Positions 1-9,516 of a stretch of DNA of 64,000 nucleotides are shown here, piece by piece. Each line of letters starts with the position of its first letter. Within the stretch, counting starts at the first letter, position 1. Made by a program: the position numbers and the translations under genes. The DNA is from Paracoccaceae bacterium (lineage in GTDB: Bacteria > Pseudomonadota > Alphaproteobacteria > Rhodobacterales > Rhodobacteraceae), in NCBI GenBank assembly GCA_021296235.1, contig JAGWAS010000002.1, positions 62,001 through 126,000 on the forward strand, in the 5' to 3' direction. The notes under the pieces are model-generated. The model saw nothing but the letters and a program-made list of their open reading frames with translations. It searched no databases and was not told where the DNA came from.

Positions 1-819
1 GATCGCACAATAGTCGGATATCGACAATGCATCTGCCCGTGCCTCCGGAGAAATTCCGGCCGCGGCGAGCATCGATTCGATATTTCCACCAAGAGGTTTC
101 AAACTCGTTCTCAGCATCTTGCGGCGCTGTGAAAACGCAGTTTTTGCCACCAGAAGCATTAGATGCGGCTCGGCATCGTGAATTGGTGCGGGTAGGGCAT
201 CAAAGCGAACAATTGCAGTTGTTACCTTGGGAACCGGAACAAATGCAGAAGGCGGTATCGTCATGACGATGCTTGCCGAAGTGCGCCATTGGGAAAGGAT
301 GGACATGCGCCCGTAAGATTTGGTGCCTGGACCGGCAATCAAACGTTCCGCCACTTCTCGCTGAAATGCCAAGACCAGGCTGATCCAAGGGGGCGGCCAG
401 TTTGCAACCGAAAGCCATCCGGCCAATAGTGTGGTGGCTGCGTTGTATGGCAGATTGGAAATAATTTTGGCCGGAGGCGAAACAATGCTTGAGGGATCAA
501 TGTCCATTGCATCGGCATGAATAACCGACAAGATTCCGGATGCAGCATCCTCAATCTCATGCAGGGCCGGAAGAAATCGCCTATCCTTTTCAATAGCAAC
601 GACACGCCTTGCGCCGGCGGAGATTAGACTGCGGGTTAAACCGCCGGGCCCTGGCCCGATCTCAAGAATGTCGTGGCCAACAATTGTTCCCGACTTTCGA
701 ACAATCTTGTCGGTTAGGTTCACATCAAATAGAAAATTCTGACCAAGTCGACGGCGTGCGGACAGGCCGTGTTTTGCAATGACTTCCCGCAGCGGTGGAA
801 GGTCTTCCATACCTTTCAT
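1..819 (-). CDS. rsmA: 16S rRNA (adenine1518-N6/adenine1519-N6)-dimethyltransferase, 3' end cut by window
   Basis: RsmA (KsgA) dimethylates two adjacent adenines in the helix 45 loop of 16S rRNA during late 30S assembly, using S-adenosylmethionine. The reverse-strand frame opens MKGMEDLPPLREVI and shows the RLGQNFL entry motif, the SAM-binding LEIGPGPGGLT motif and the catalytic NLPYN motif in the usual order. The frame is still open at base 1, so about 272 codons are seen and the end lies outside the window. The ATG overlaps the pdxA stop as ATGA, so it is translationally coupled as the last visible gene of the surA-pdxA-rsmA series, an order common in proteobacteria. A second ATG three codons in is possible. 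Family assignment is firm. Confidence 0.95.
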   Translation of the reverse strand, partial: MKGMEDLPPLREVIAKHGLSARRRLGQNFLFDVNLTDKIVRKSGTIVGHDILEIGPGPGGLTRSLISAGARRVVAIEKDRRFLPALHEIEDAASGILSVIHADAMDIDPSSIVSPPAKIISNLPYNAATTLLAGWLSVANWPPPWISLVLAFQREVAERLIAGPGTKSYGRMSILSQWRTSASIVMTIPPSAFVPVPKVTTAIVRFDALPAPIHDAEPHLMLLVAKTAFSQRRKMLRTSLKPLGGNIESMLAAAGISPEARADALSISDYCAI

Positions 820-1802
820 TCAACTGTCATCCCGCGGTTCGAAAGTCGGGCGGCCAGACGGATCGCCGCCACCAAACTGTCAGGCTTGGCAAGCTGCCTG
901 CCGGCAATGTCAAGAGCCGGTCCGTGATCCGGAGAAGTTCTGATGAACGGCAATCCCAGGGTCACGTTGACCCCTTCGTAAAAACTGAGGGTCTTGAAAG
1001 GTATCAATGCTTGGTCATGAAACATGCAAACCGCAGCATCGAATCGGGCGCGCGCCTCCGGATGAAACATGGTATCGGCGGAAAGTGGTCCTTCGATCAA
1101 GAATTCCCGGGCAACGAGTTCCGCAATGACAGGGCGGATAATCCCATTCTCCTCATTGCCAAACAAGCCAGACTCACCAGCATGAGGATTCAATCCCGAT
1201 ACGGCAATTCGTGGATTTGGAATTTTGAAACGGTCTATGAGCGCAGACCGGGTCGTTTCAATTGTCCTTTTGAGCAACGACCGGCTCAGCGACCCGGAAA
1301 CCTCGGACAACGCGATGTGGGTTGTGGCCGGCACAACGCGCAAAATTCGTGAAACCAGCATCATCACCGCGAACTTGGTTCCGGCAAGATGGGCAAGAAA
1401 CTCGGTTTGACCCGGGAAGGGAAACTCGGCACCCCGGCGGACAATGTCCTTGCTTATCGGATTGGTGCAGAGGGCGGCGGCCGCTCCATTTTGGACATGT
1501 TGCACTGCAAGCTTGATTGAATTGATGACTGCGGCAGCATTGCAAATGGACGGGATTGCGGGTTCGACCACTTCCGGGAACGTCAGGTGCAACAGGGGCA
1601 GGGCGTTTTTCATTGCTCGGGCCGCTTGTTCAGGATCTTCAATTTCCTCAATCGGAACAGAACCGGCAATCGATTTCACATGATCCCGGTCAGCGATGAG
1701 ATAGAACGGTTGATCGAAGCGCAATTGCTTCCAGGCTGCGAGGGTTAATTCCAACCCCACTCCCGCGGGTTCCCCAGCGCTCAGCGCGATTGCTTTAGCC
1801 AT
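816..1802 (-). CDS. pdxA: 4-hydroxythreonine-4-phosphate dehydrogenase
   Basis: PdxA oxidises 4-phosphooxy-L-threonine with NAD in the DXP-dependent route to pyridoxal 5'-phosphate; it is a cytosolic metal-dependent dimer. The protein of about 328 residues has normal family length, with the N-terminal SAGEPAGVG motif, the conserved SGLNPHAGESG stretch and the C-terminal SPDHGPALDIAG motif that forms the active site. The ATG at 1802 overlaps the surA stop (TGATG); a GTG one codon upstream (1805) is an equally possible start. It sits between surA and rsmA and overlaps both by a few bases, which implies one transcript. A second B6 gene, pdxH, lies near 24.1 kb but is not linked. Confidence 0.95.
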   Translation of the reverse strand: MAKAIALSAGEPAGVGLELTLAAWKQLRFDQPFYLIADRDHVKSIAGSVPIEEIEDPEQAARAMKNALPLLHLTFPEVVEPAIPSICNAAAVINSIKLAVQHVQNGAAAALCTNPISKDIVRRGAEFPFPGQTEFLAHLAGTKFAVMMLVSRILRVVPATTHIALSEVSGSLSRSLLKRTIETTRSALIDRFKIPNPRIAVSGLNPHAGESGLFGNEENGIIRPVIAELVAREFLIEGPLSADTMFHPEARARFDAAVCMFHDQALIPFKTLSFYEGVNVTLGLPFIRTSPDHGPALDIAGRQLAKPDSLVAAIRLAARLSNRGMTVE

Positions 1803-3013
1803 CACCTGTCAATTATGGCCGAGGCGCGCAGGTCTGTGATCAGATCTTGAGCCAGTTCCTCAATCTTCTCTGAACGCAAGGCCTGAAGGACCGCCTGTCG
1901 ATCTTCAGGTTCAAGGACCGGCTTGCGTTCACACAGCATCAGAAGAACGATTGAACCCGTTGAGGATCCAGCGGATGGAAGCAGCATTGCCTCGCCCGCA
2001 TCAAGCAACTCAAGTGGAGCCTTGATTTCTTCAATGGAATTGTCCGGTCCGGTGGTCCGCCTGAAATAGCTGCCTTTTGGATAGATGCGAGACTCGGCAA
2101 GCAGGTCGTTGCAGGTGTCCACACGCCTTATGATTGCTTGAGCTCTGCGCTTGGCATCGTTCTGCCCATCACCGTAAACCCTCAGCGTCGCATGGTCAGT
2201 CTCAAAGGAACGCCCGTCAACCTCGATTTCTTTGGTATCGCGCTTGAAGAACACAAAGATGGCATTGTCGGAAACAACTGGTCCAACCGCAACCCCGATT
2301 GGTGCTCCCAGCAACTTCTCCCTCGCATCGGCAGGCAGGCTGTCCACTGACACCCAACCGATGGCACCGCCTTGACCGGCGGTTTCCGAATCTGAAAGTG
2401 AACGAGCGGCGTCAGCGAATTCGCCTGCTGATTTGACGGAATTCACGATTGAATTGGCGATACCGATCACCCGTTCCCTCGTTGCCGGGCGATACGCCAT
2501 TGCGACTTCGGACAGAAGTATTTGTTGCCTGCGCTCGCTGCCCCGCAGTGCAAGTGCCCGATCAATCTCGTCCTCGCTTATCTCACGTGCCTCGCCAGCG
2601 AATCGGCGGTTGACGACTGAACGCCAGGCCACTCCGGCGCGAATGAACTCCGTTAAGGATTGTTCCAAAACCCCTTGGGAGGACATGAAGTTCAGGAACG
2701 CCTCCGACGTCTGGTTCCTGCGACCGGCATACTCCCGAAGTCCGGTTGCAATCATGGATTCGGAAACCGAGATGCCCAAACGCTCGGACTCCTGAAGATA
2801 CAGCCGGTCATTGATTAGTGCATCCTCAGCTATCTGCTGCAGGTTTCCTGTGATGCCAAGGGCAGCAAGCATTCTGACGCGCTGTTCGATATCAAAGTCG
2901 CTGATGCTGGCGCCATTGACGCTGATGGCGGAGGTTATTTGGAGCGAACTGCCGGTGGCGGGAACGAGCAAGGGTAGGATGGCGGCAAACACCGCAGATG
3001 CGCAGCGAATCAT
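1802..3013 (-). CDS. surA: Periplasmic peptidyl-prolyl isomerase/chaperone SurA
   Basis: SurA escorts unfolded outer-membrane proteins, LptD among them, through the periplasm. From the ATG at 3013 the product is about 403 residues and begins with a signal peptide (MIRCASAVFAAILPLLVPA). A SurA N-terminal domain rich in helices follows (SISDFDIEQRVRMLAA), then a single parvulin-like region with the GAIGWVSVDSLP motif, and a degenerate C-terminal part. The longer frame to 3046 would begin at TTG and bury the signal peptide, so I rejected it. It lies 20 bases downstream of lptD, its main client in other bacteria, and overlaps pdxA. Having one rather than two parvulin domains is usual in alphaproteobacteria. 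Confidence 0.9.
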   Translation of the reverse strand: MIRCASAVFAAILPLLVPATGSSLQITSAISVNGASISDFDIEQRVRMLAALGITGNLQQIAEDALINDRLYLQESERLGISVSESMIATGLREYAGRRNQTSEAFLNFMSSQGVLEQSLTEFIRAGVAWRSVVNRRFAGEAREISEDEIDRALALRGSERRQQILLSEVAMAYRPATRERVIGIANSIVNSVKSAGEFADAARSLSDSETAGQGGAIGWVSVDSLPADAREKLLGAPIGVAVGPVVSDNAIFVFFKRDTKEIEVDGRSFETDHATLRVYGDGQNDAKRRAQAIIRRVDTCNDLLAESRIYPKGSYFRRTTGPDNSIEEIKAPLELLDAGEAMLLPSAGSSTGSIVLLMLCERKPVLEPEDRQAVLQALRSEKIEELAQDLITDLRASAIIDR

Positions 3014-3033
3014 TGAATTGTTCCCGTTTTGGA

Positions 3034-5151
3034 TCAGGCACCGCAATCGGAAGGCGCCCGGTTGCTCAAATCACTAAATCCACCCAGCGACAATTTCAAA
3101 TTTAACTTGTTGTCTGCATTGGGTCTGGACACGGTCGACATTTGCCGTTCTGCATTAAATTCCACAAGTAGGCATTGATTCCTGTATTCCAGACCTATGC
3201 CGACTGAGTTCTCTCCTTCCTTGTTGAAATCATACTCAAGCGTGGTGTTTGCGGCCCATTCATTGTCGAAGTTCCGTCTTGCAAAAAACACGGCCGATTC
3301 GACATCATTGGTCATGTTCGCTCCATCATTCCGTCGCAGCCGCGAATAACCGGCGGCAATCTCAAAGTCATTGCTGCCATGGCGGATGAAGGACTCTGAC
3401 TTTGCAATCCCGAAATCAGCGTCAAACACTGCCCGCTGGTCAATGACGATTGAATTGACAAGGCCGATCCGTCCAGCGGCAACGTAATGCGACCGCTTTC
3501 CGGAAAGTCCTGAATTTTGGTCGAATTGTCCGAGATCCCGCTTGCGGAATACCCTTCCAAATACAAACTCCAACTCCGTGCCGCTGGCCAGTCTACCCGT
3601 GTGCCTGATTCCCAGGTTGAAGTGCGTGCCCTGTTCACTGCGGTCATTTCCGGGAAACCGGTCCACCGACAGCAGGTTGGTTTCATCAAATTCAACCAGG
3701 ATGCTGTCTTCGTTTGGGATGCCGTCATCCCTCTCGAGTCTGTCCGGCGTCCAAACAAGCTGAGCAAACGGCTCAATGACGTGTTGGCCGGGGCCTTCAA
3801 CCTGCCGAAGCGGCAATCTCAATTCAAGTGCCGCAGTTTGTAAAAAACGTGAATGAGATCCGGTGGTGGCTGGATTGTTCTTGATCCGGTTGGTGTCAAA
3901 CCGCGCCAAACCGACCGCGGACAAAACGAACAAATCGTCGAGTATCCAATTGTTCCGCCAATCGAGGGTAACCGACGCACTTGAAACACCTCCGGATTGA
4001 CCATTGGGTCCGCTGAGTTTTGCCTTCCTTTCATATGATTGCGCTTCAATTTTCAATCCAACGGAACCGGCGCCGGGAGCAAGGGTGAACCGGGTCCCGT
4101 ATCGCGCGTCGTGTATCAGATGCGGAATTGTTCCCGTTTGATCTTCAAGTCGGTTGATGTGCCGCGAACCCAAGTCAAACCAAGTGAATCGCGAGCGGCG
4201 GGTAACGCGTGCCGAACTTGTAACGGAGGCTTCGGTTGAGATGCCGAAATCTTTGAGAAATTCCGAATCGGTGACATCTTCACCCGAAAAAGCGAGCATA
4301 AATTCATTTCCCAAATCCAAGTCGCCAAAGAACTTAATGTGTCCCCTGAACTCTTCGGCGTGCCTCCTGTCCCAAAGTGCATTGATCTCGGTCGTGATCC
4401 GTCCCCTGCGAAAGAGCTGCCTGTGTTGAACCCCCAGCGAGAGATTGCCTTTTGTCGTGACCCCCGGTGTAAAGGTAATGTCGGCATGATTGCCAAGCGT
4501 TTGAAAATAAGGAACCTTTGCCCAAAATCCACGTAGGTTTGAATAGGTCATCTCCGGCAAAAGAAAGCCGCTTTTCCTATTGATGGATGGATCGGGCAGC
4601 CTGAGATAGGGAAGGTACAGCAGCTTGGTGTTGCCAACATAAAAATTTACGTGCTGCAGATGGAGTTGCCGGTTTTCTTTGTCGTGAACAACGCGCCGTG
4701 AGCGAAAATGCCAGATCGGAGGTTGATCCGGCCGACAAACCCGGCAGGTTACGACCATTGCGTTGCTGATTTGAGTGAAATTGTCCTCGGCCATTTCAAC
4801 ACGCGAGCCGATGATGCGAATCCTGTCCGCCAAGAGCATCTGGACACCCTTGAGAACGCCGCGCTGGAATTCTTCGTCCAATTCGGCAAATTCGGCTACC
4901 CCGACTGTTCCGTGCTTGTACGTGAAAGAAAGCGGCCCGGTGGTTGTGATTACCCCGTCGGCATAGTCAATGCCTTGGGCGTGCAGAACATTGCCGGCAA
5001 AATATACCTTGACGTTGCCGAAGGCGGAAAACGACCGTTCTGGTCGAAGATAGTGAATTTCGTCAGCCAGGATCAGCGCGTTCTCTCGCCCAAGCGAACC
5101 GGTCGCCAACATGACCAGGATCAGAACCTGCACCGCAATCCATATGCGCAT
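3034..5151 (-). CDS. lptD: LPS-assembly protein LptD
   Basis: LptD is the outer-membrane beta-barrel that, plugged by LptE, inserts lipopolysaccharide into the outer leaflet. The product of about 705 residues starts at the ATG at 5151 with a signal peptide (MRIWIAVQVLILVMLATGS). The OstA/LptA-like beta-jellyroll domain follows (LILADEIHYLRPERSFSAFG to about residue 110), then a long barrel region with alternating aromatic strands ending in an outer-membrane-like C-terminus. Cysteines near residues 135-140 (TCRVC) and at the C-terminal end (QCLL, DCGA) could form the disulphides typical of LptD. A single base separates the lptG stop from this start, so lptF-lptG-lptD-surA form one LPS-export operon. 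Confidence 0.95.
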   Translation of the reverse strand: MRIWIAVQVLILVMLATGSLGRENALILADEIHYLRPERSFSAFGNVKVYFAGNVLHAQGIDYADGVITTTGPLSFTYKHGTVGVAEFAELDEEFQRGVLKGVQMLLADRIRIIGSRVEMAEDNFTQISNAMVVTCRVCRPDQPPIWHFRSRRVVHDKENRQLHLQHVNFYVGNTKLLYLPYLRLPDPSINRKSGFLLPEMTYSNLRGFWAKVPYFQTLGNHADITFTPGVTTKGNLSLGVQHRQLFRRGRITTEINALWDRRHAEEFRGHIKFFGDLDLGNEFMLAFSGEDVTDSEFLKDFGISTEASVTSSARVTRRSRFTWFDLGSRHINRLEDQTGTIPHLIHDARYGTRFTLAPGAGSVGLKIEAQSYERKAKLSGPNGQSGGVSSASVTLDWRNNWILDDLFVLSAVGLARFDTNRIKNNPATTGSHSRFLQTAALELRLPLRQVEGPGQHVIEPFAQLVWTPDRLERDDGIPNEDSILVEFDETNLLSVDRFPGNDRSEQGTHFNLGIRHTGRLASGTELEFVFGRVFRKRDLGQFDQNSGLSGKRSHYVAAGRIGLVNSIVIDQRAVFDADFGIAKSESFIRHGSNDFEIAAGYSRLRRNDGANMTNDVESAVFFARRNFDNEWAANTTLEYDFNKEGENSVGIGLEYRNQCLLVEFNAERQMSTVSRPNADNKLNLKLSLGGFSDLSNRAPSDCGA

Positions 5152-5152
5152 G

Positions 5153-6313
5153 CTACCCGTCCTCCAGGTAAAGCAGGCCGCCCAGGGAAACCAAGGACAC
5201 AATCAGTGGTGGCAGCCACGCCGCCAGGGCAACCGGGATATCTTCCCGTTCACCAAGAAATTGAGCCAGGTTCCCGAGAATGACAGCGGCCAGAATTACG
5301 ACAAATGTCAGCGTAACATTCAAGGGCAAATTGACAAATCGGTTTTGACGCAATGCAAGAGTTCCGCCCAGCAGCACCATGGATGCCAGGAGGAGAGGCT
5401 TGGCCAATTCCGACTGCAGGTGAAAACGGTGTTTGGCCGATGAAAATCCAGCCTCCTCCAGCCGATCAATCATTGAGAGGAGTTTCCAAAACGATACGGT
5501 GTTTGGTTGGTCCAGGCTCTCCCTGATCTGCTCGGGCGTCAGCCGGGTGGCAAGGCACTCTGCGGCAACCCTGATTGGTGGAGCTCCAACCATCCCTTTC
5601 TCTGCCAAATGATTCCAAACCCTCAGATCTTTAAGACAAAGACCAGGCACGGGATCTTGCCCAAATCTGGCAGAGGCGGAACGGGACACGTCTTCACGGT
5701 TACGTGTGTCTTCAACCAATTCGCCGGTCAGCGAGTGAATCCTTTTGGTGGGTTGTCCTACAGAATCGAACATGAAGACATGGACATCCTCAAAGAGTCT
5801 CCCGCCCGTGGTGTTTGACGACCTGATCACGGTTTGTTGGTTGTCGATCACCTGCCTGAGCCAAATCAGCCCATCCTCCTGTATGAATATCTGGGTGCCG
5901 TCGCCGGAATCCCGGAACACCAGATCCCGATGTTTCTTTGACATTGCCGAGATCACGGGATTGACCGCGGTAACGGCAACGATGCCGATCACCGTCGCAA
6001 CCAATGCCGGAACCGCCAATGTTGAAAATCCGGATTTTCCAAATGTGCGAATAACCGGCATTTCGCTTGTTGAAGCCAGGCGCAGCGAAGTCCAAAGTGC
6101 CGCAAACGCCACAATCGAGGGAAGAAACACATAGATGGACTCGGGTGCCTTCAGCAGCGTCAAACCGATGATCTCCAACGGGCTGAATTTGAGGTCCCCG
6201 TAGGAGCTCAAATGCAGTTCGATACCGATAAGGAATTGAAGGACGAACATCCCGCCCAAAACACCGGCGAGCGCCAGCAGGAACCGTTGAATCAAATATG
6301 CGGTCAGTGTCAT
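5153..6313 (-). CDS. lptG: LPS export ABC transporter permease LptG
   Basis: LptG pairs with LptF in the inner-membrane LptB2FG transporter that extracts LPS and pushes it onto the Lpt bridge. The 386-residue protein has the YjgP/YjgQ layout: membrane segments near residues 9-30, 55-75 and 100-120, a periplasmic beta-jellyroll region around 130-250, and three C-terminal membrane helices (LLLASMVLLGGTLALR onwards). Its start overlaps the lptF stop (ATGA), and lptD follows after one base. lptB is not in the window. Assignment as LptG rather than LptF rests on position and the shorter N-terminus. Confidence 0.93.
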   Translation of the reverse strand: MTLTAYLIQRFLLALAGVLGGMFVLQFLIGIELHLSSYGDLKFSPLEIIGLTLLKAPESIYVFLPSIVAFAALWTSLRLASTSEMPVIRTFGKSGFSTLAVPALVATVIGIVAVTAVNPVISAMSKKHRDLVFRDSGDGTQIFIQEDGLIWLRQVIDNQQTVIRSSNTTGGRLFEDVHVFMFDSVGQPTKRIHSLTGELVEDTRNREDVSRSASARFGQDPVPGLCLKDLRVWNHLAEKGMVGAPPIRVAAECLATRLTPEQIRESLDQPNTVSFWKLLSMIDRLEEAGFSSAKHRFHLQSELAKPLLLASMVLLGGTLALRQNRFVNLPLNVTLTFVVILAAVILGNLAQFLGEREDIPVALAAWLPPLIVSLVSLGGLLYLEDG

Positions 6314-7467
6314 TTTGTGTTCCGCAACATCAAGGACAAACCTCCAACTCCCGTCTTTGCAGAAACGGAACGAAGCAGCATCGCCAACACCACGGAAACA
6401 GCGATTGCATGGTGTGCGTGGATCAGGGCAAAGGGAAGGGACCCCTCCGCGACGATCTCCTCCATGTAGTTGCCGACCACATGAATGATCACAACGGCCA
6501 GTATGGCTGGAACCAACATGTATCGATGGCGAATCCCGAGTGCATCCGCCAGTAGCAGGGCCGAAACCCCCATTAGGGGATACACAAGAGATCTTAGGGA
6601 CTTTGCAATACGGTCATGAAATTCGTGCAGATAGTCTCTGTGATCGGTTCCCCCGGCCAGATTGACCGTTGAGATTCTGGTCAGAAGCTCAAAGCTGGAC
6701 ATGTTCCTCAGGCGGTTGGCAAATGTTTCGCGTTTGGGGATCAGTTTTGACAGGTTGAAACGCAGGGAATCAAAATTCAGCGTTTCCAACCTCCTGGCTT
6801 TGGAGTTCCATTCTTCAACGTGACCTGAATTCAGTTCAAGAACCGGGTCTTGATCAACTTGAATCAGTTTTGCGGATTGGGCGAAGTAGGTTCTTTCCCT
6901 GTCCGTGTCGCGTGCATCGTGGATGAAGACATTCTCAAGACCCGTTTCAGCAGATGCTTCGGCCACATAGAGAGCAAGGCCGTCGACCGGAAACTGAAAT
7001 TGCCTATGCTTGATCTGCCGGCTGGCCAGGTTGCTCAGGTTGGACGCACCGAGTTCATCGGCCTTCATTCTGCTGGCCGGCTCCAGGACATGCACCAGCA
7101 AAGCCGACAGCAGTGCGCCAAAAAATCCGAACATGACAAAAGGCCCCATGAGTCGAGCCGGTCCCACGCCAATGTTCAACAGGGCAGTTACCTCCCGGTC
7201 GGCATGCATGCGAAAATAGAGGTAGGTCAAAGCAACAAAAACGGAAAACGGAATCGTGTTCTCGAGTGCCCGCGGCAACAACAGCAAGAAATACTCTGCG
7301 ATCACACTGGGAGCCTGTCCGGCTGAAACCAACTGATCCAAGCCCCGGACCGCCAAGTTGATCCAATTTACGCCTGCGAGAATCGCGGTCAACAACAGCA
7401 GTTGTTGAAAGCTCCTGATACACACATATTTGTCGTAGTGCTTCACGAAACCGCCCGATTTGCACAT
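6310..7467 (-). CDS. lptF: LPS export ABC transporter permease LptF
   Basis: LptF is the partner permease of LptG in LPS export. The 385-residue protein has the family layout, with membrane helices near residues 20-40, 52-75 and 100-125, a central periplasmic jellyroll (about 135-270) and three C-terminal helices (LVYPLMGVSALLLADALG onwards). The sequence KHYDKYV at the N-terminus matches the amphipathic DRYV/DKYV element from which these proteins normally start, so a GTG at 7446 is an alternative to the ATG at 7467. It heads the lptF-lptG-lptD-surA-pdxA-rsmA run and is divergent from pepA across about 106 bases that must carry both promoters. Confidence 0.93.
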   Translation of the reverse strand: MCKSGGFVKHYDKYVCIRSFQQLLLLTAILAGVNWINLAVRGLDQLVSAGQAPSVIAEYFLLLLPRALENTIPFSVFVALTYLYFRMHADREVTALLNIGVGPARLMGPFVMFGFFGALLSALLVHVLEPASRMKADELGASNLSNLASRQIKHRQFQFPVDGLALYVAEASAETGLENVFIHDARDTDRERTYFAQSAKLIQVDQDPVLELNSGHVEEWNSKARRLETLNFDSLRFNLSKLIPKRETFANRLRNMSSFELLTRISTVNLAGGTDHRDYLHEFHDRIAKSLRSLVYPLMGVSALLLADALGIRHRYMLVPAILAVVIIHVVGNYMEEIVAEGSLPFALIHAHHAIAVSVVLAMLLRSVSAKTGVGGLSLMLRNTK

Positions 7468-7573
7468 TGTGCCAACAATTCCTGAGTGCTTAGCATTGAA
7501 ACATCAGACATTGTAGTGACGGCCGCTGGATTTCGGCAGAGCAAATCGATATCCGCAACGGAAAACCAACGAA

Positions 7574-9061
7574 ATGGATGCCAACGTGACCAAACCGCCC
7601 GAAATTCAATTCATCCCCGCCAATTGGGAATCAATCAGCTCCTTTGCGGGAAGCCTCGCCGTTTTTGTGCCCGAGAATGGATCGGTCAATGAACTGGCAA
7701 GAAAATTGGACAACATCTGCGGCGGACAAATTTCCAAATATTTGGCCAGCCCGGAATTTGTGGATTTAAAGGCTCCAGGCATAGAGGTGATAGGCTATCC
7801 GGGCGGCTGCACGGCGAGGTCCCTGCTTGTGGCCAAAGTTCCAGTCGATGCAACTCCGGAGCAGATGAAGCGGCTGGGAACCGGCATTGCAATGAAGGCA
7901 GCCAAATCTGGAGTTTGCGTGCTCGCAGGCGACCTTGACACAATTTCGGACATTGCACTCGGGGTCTCTCTGGGAAGCTACTCGTTCGACCGATACCGGA
8001 CAGCAAAACCGGACCAAAAGAACAGGGAAAATTCACTGTTGGTGGTGACGGGCGATCCGAAGATCGCATCGGATGGCTATCACAGCGCTGCAGCGGTTGC
8101 GAAGGGTGTCAATTTTACCCGAGACCTAGTGAACGAACCGGCAAATATTCTGACAACATGCGAATTTGCCAAGCGGGTCAGCGAGTTTCGCGAATTGGGT
8201 CTTTCGGTATCCGTCTTGGAAGAAGCCGAACTGGAACGGATTGGGATGCGAACCCTGCTGTCGGTGGGTGCGGGATCAGCCACTCCCTCCAAGGTGGCCA
8301 TGATCGAATGGAAGGGTGCATCCGGCCCGCCGCTTGCACTGGTGGGAAAGGGGGTTGTTTTTGACACCGGTGGCATTTCAATAAAGCCGGCGCTTCGCAT
8401 GGAGGAAATGACGATGGACATGGCCGGCGCAGCTGTTGTGGCCGGTGTCATGAAAACCCTGGCCATGCGAAAATCACCATCTCACGTCGTCGGAGCGCTG
8501 GGCCTTGTCGAGAACATGCCTGGCGGAAGGGCGCTGCGTCCCGGTGATGTTGTAAAGTCGCTGAAGGGTGATACCGTGGAGGTGATCAACACTGATGCCG
8601 AGGGTCGGCTCGTGCTCGCGGATTTGCTTTGGTACGTTCAGGATACCCATAAGCCTTCAGCCATGATCGACTTGGCCACCCTGACCGGGGCCATAATTGT
8701 TGGAATCGGCAACGAACTTGCCGGTGTGTTTTCAAATGACGACGAACTGGTTGACGCCTTCCTGTGTGCTGCCGAACGTGAGGGTGAAGGTGCTTGGCGA
8801 ATGCCGCTCCACGACCCCTACGACAAATTACTGAAATCAAGGGTAGCCGACATCAAGAATGTGGGAGACCGGAGTGCAGGCGCAGTTACGGCGGCCCAAT
8901 TCCTGAAACGCTTCGTGAAGGCGGATCTGCCTTGGATCCACATGGACATAGCCGGAGTTGCATATTCGGAAGGGAAGAGTGGCGCTGTTCCAAAGGGTGC
9001 CACCGGCTGGGGTGTCCAGTCGATCGACAGGTTGATCAAGGAGAGATTCGAGGTCACGTGA
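7574..9061 (+). CDS. pepA: Leucyl aminopeptidase (M17 family)
   Basis: Cytosolic hexameric di-metal aminopeptidase that trims N-terminal residues and degrades peptides. The 495-residue product has the two-domain M17 layout: a variable N-terminal macro-like domain and a C-terminal catalytic domain with the metal and active-site stretch GKGVVFDTGGISIKP (around residues 256-272) and the signature NTDAEGRL (residues 339-346). It is divergent from lptF and its TGA overlaps the GTG of holC, the arrangement usual for Rhodobacterales. The E. coli homologue also binds DNA at Xer sites; nothing here tests that. Confidence 0.96.
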   Translation: MDANVTKPPEIQFIPANWESISSFAGSLAVFVPENGSVNELARKLDNICGGQISKYLASPEFVDLKAPGIEVIGYPGGCTARSLLVAKVPVDATPEQMKRLGTGIAMKAAKSGVCVLAGDLDTISDIALGVSLGSYSFDRYRTAKPDQKNRENSLLVVTGDPKIASDGYHSAAAVAKGVNFTRDLVNEPANILTTCEFAKRVSEFRELGLSVSVLEEAELERIGMRTLLSVGAGSATPSKVAMIEWKGASGPPLALVGKGVVFDTGGISIKPALRMEEMTMDMAGAAVVAGVMKTLAMRKSPSHVVGALGLVENMPGGRALRPGDVVKSLKGDTVEVINTDAEGRLVLADLLWYVQDTHKPSAMIDLATLTGAIIVGIGNELAGVFSNDDELVDAFLCAAEREGEGAWRMPLHDPYDKLLKSRVADIKNVGDRSAGAVTAAQFLKRFVKADLPWIHMDIAGVAYSEGKSGAVPKGATGWGVQSIDRLIKERFEVT

Positions 9062-9516
9062 CCAAATTTGTTTTCTACCAGCTTGCCGACAATGACAAGG
9101 TGCCGACGCTTCGTTCGATTGTTGGAAAGTCGCGGGAGCGCGGTTGGCGTGTTGCAATCAGATGCTCCACCGAATCGGAGGCCAAAGCGATTGATGACGC
9201 GCTATGGAGAGCGCCAGATGACGGATTTCTGCCACATGCCCGATCCGGTAGTGGATTTGATGCCGATCAACCAATACTCATCGTAACCGACAATGGTGCC
9301 GATAACCGACCCGACGCTTTGGTGATGCTCGGAGCCTTGGAATTGGGGATCGGGGAACTGTCGAAGTTGCAGCGGGTGTGTGTGCTGTTCAATGGTGAAA
9401 ACACTGAAGAGTTGGCCTCGGCTCAACTGCTCTCAAAAACGTTCAGAAACTCCGGAACGCCGGTGGAATGCTGGGTAAACGAGCATGGCAGATGGCGGAA
9501 CAGGCAGGACTTCTGA
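9058..9516 (+). CDS. holC: DNA polymerase III chi subunit
   Basis: HolC (chi) links the clamp loader to single-strand binding protein. The frame starting at GTG 9058 (overlap GTGA with the pepA stop) encodes 152 residues beginning MTKFVFYQL, the typical first strand of chi, then a region with the conserved ILIVTD strand and a C-terminal half ending near WRNRQDF. Length and coupling to pepA match the family. The same frame is open far upstream inside pepA, so frame length alone misplaces the start. No holD homologue is visible nearby. Confidence 0.88.
   Translation: MTKFVFYQLADNDKVPTLRSIVGKSRERGWRVAIRCSTESEAKAIDDALWRAPDDGFLPHARSGSGFDADQPILIVTDNGADNRPDALVMLGALELGIGELSKLQRVCVLFNGENTEELASAQLLSKTFRNSGTPVECWVNEHGRWRNRQDF

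Noticed and set aside
795..1352. 185-codon plus-strand frame over pdxA
   Set aside because: Antisense shadow of pdxA, whose protein motifs are unambiguous.
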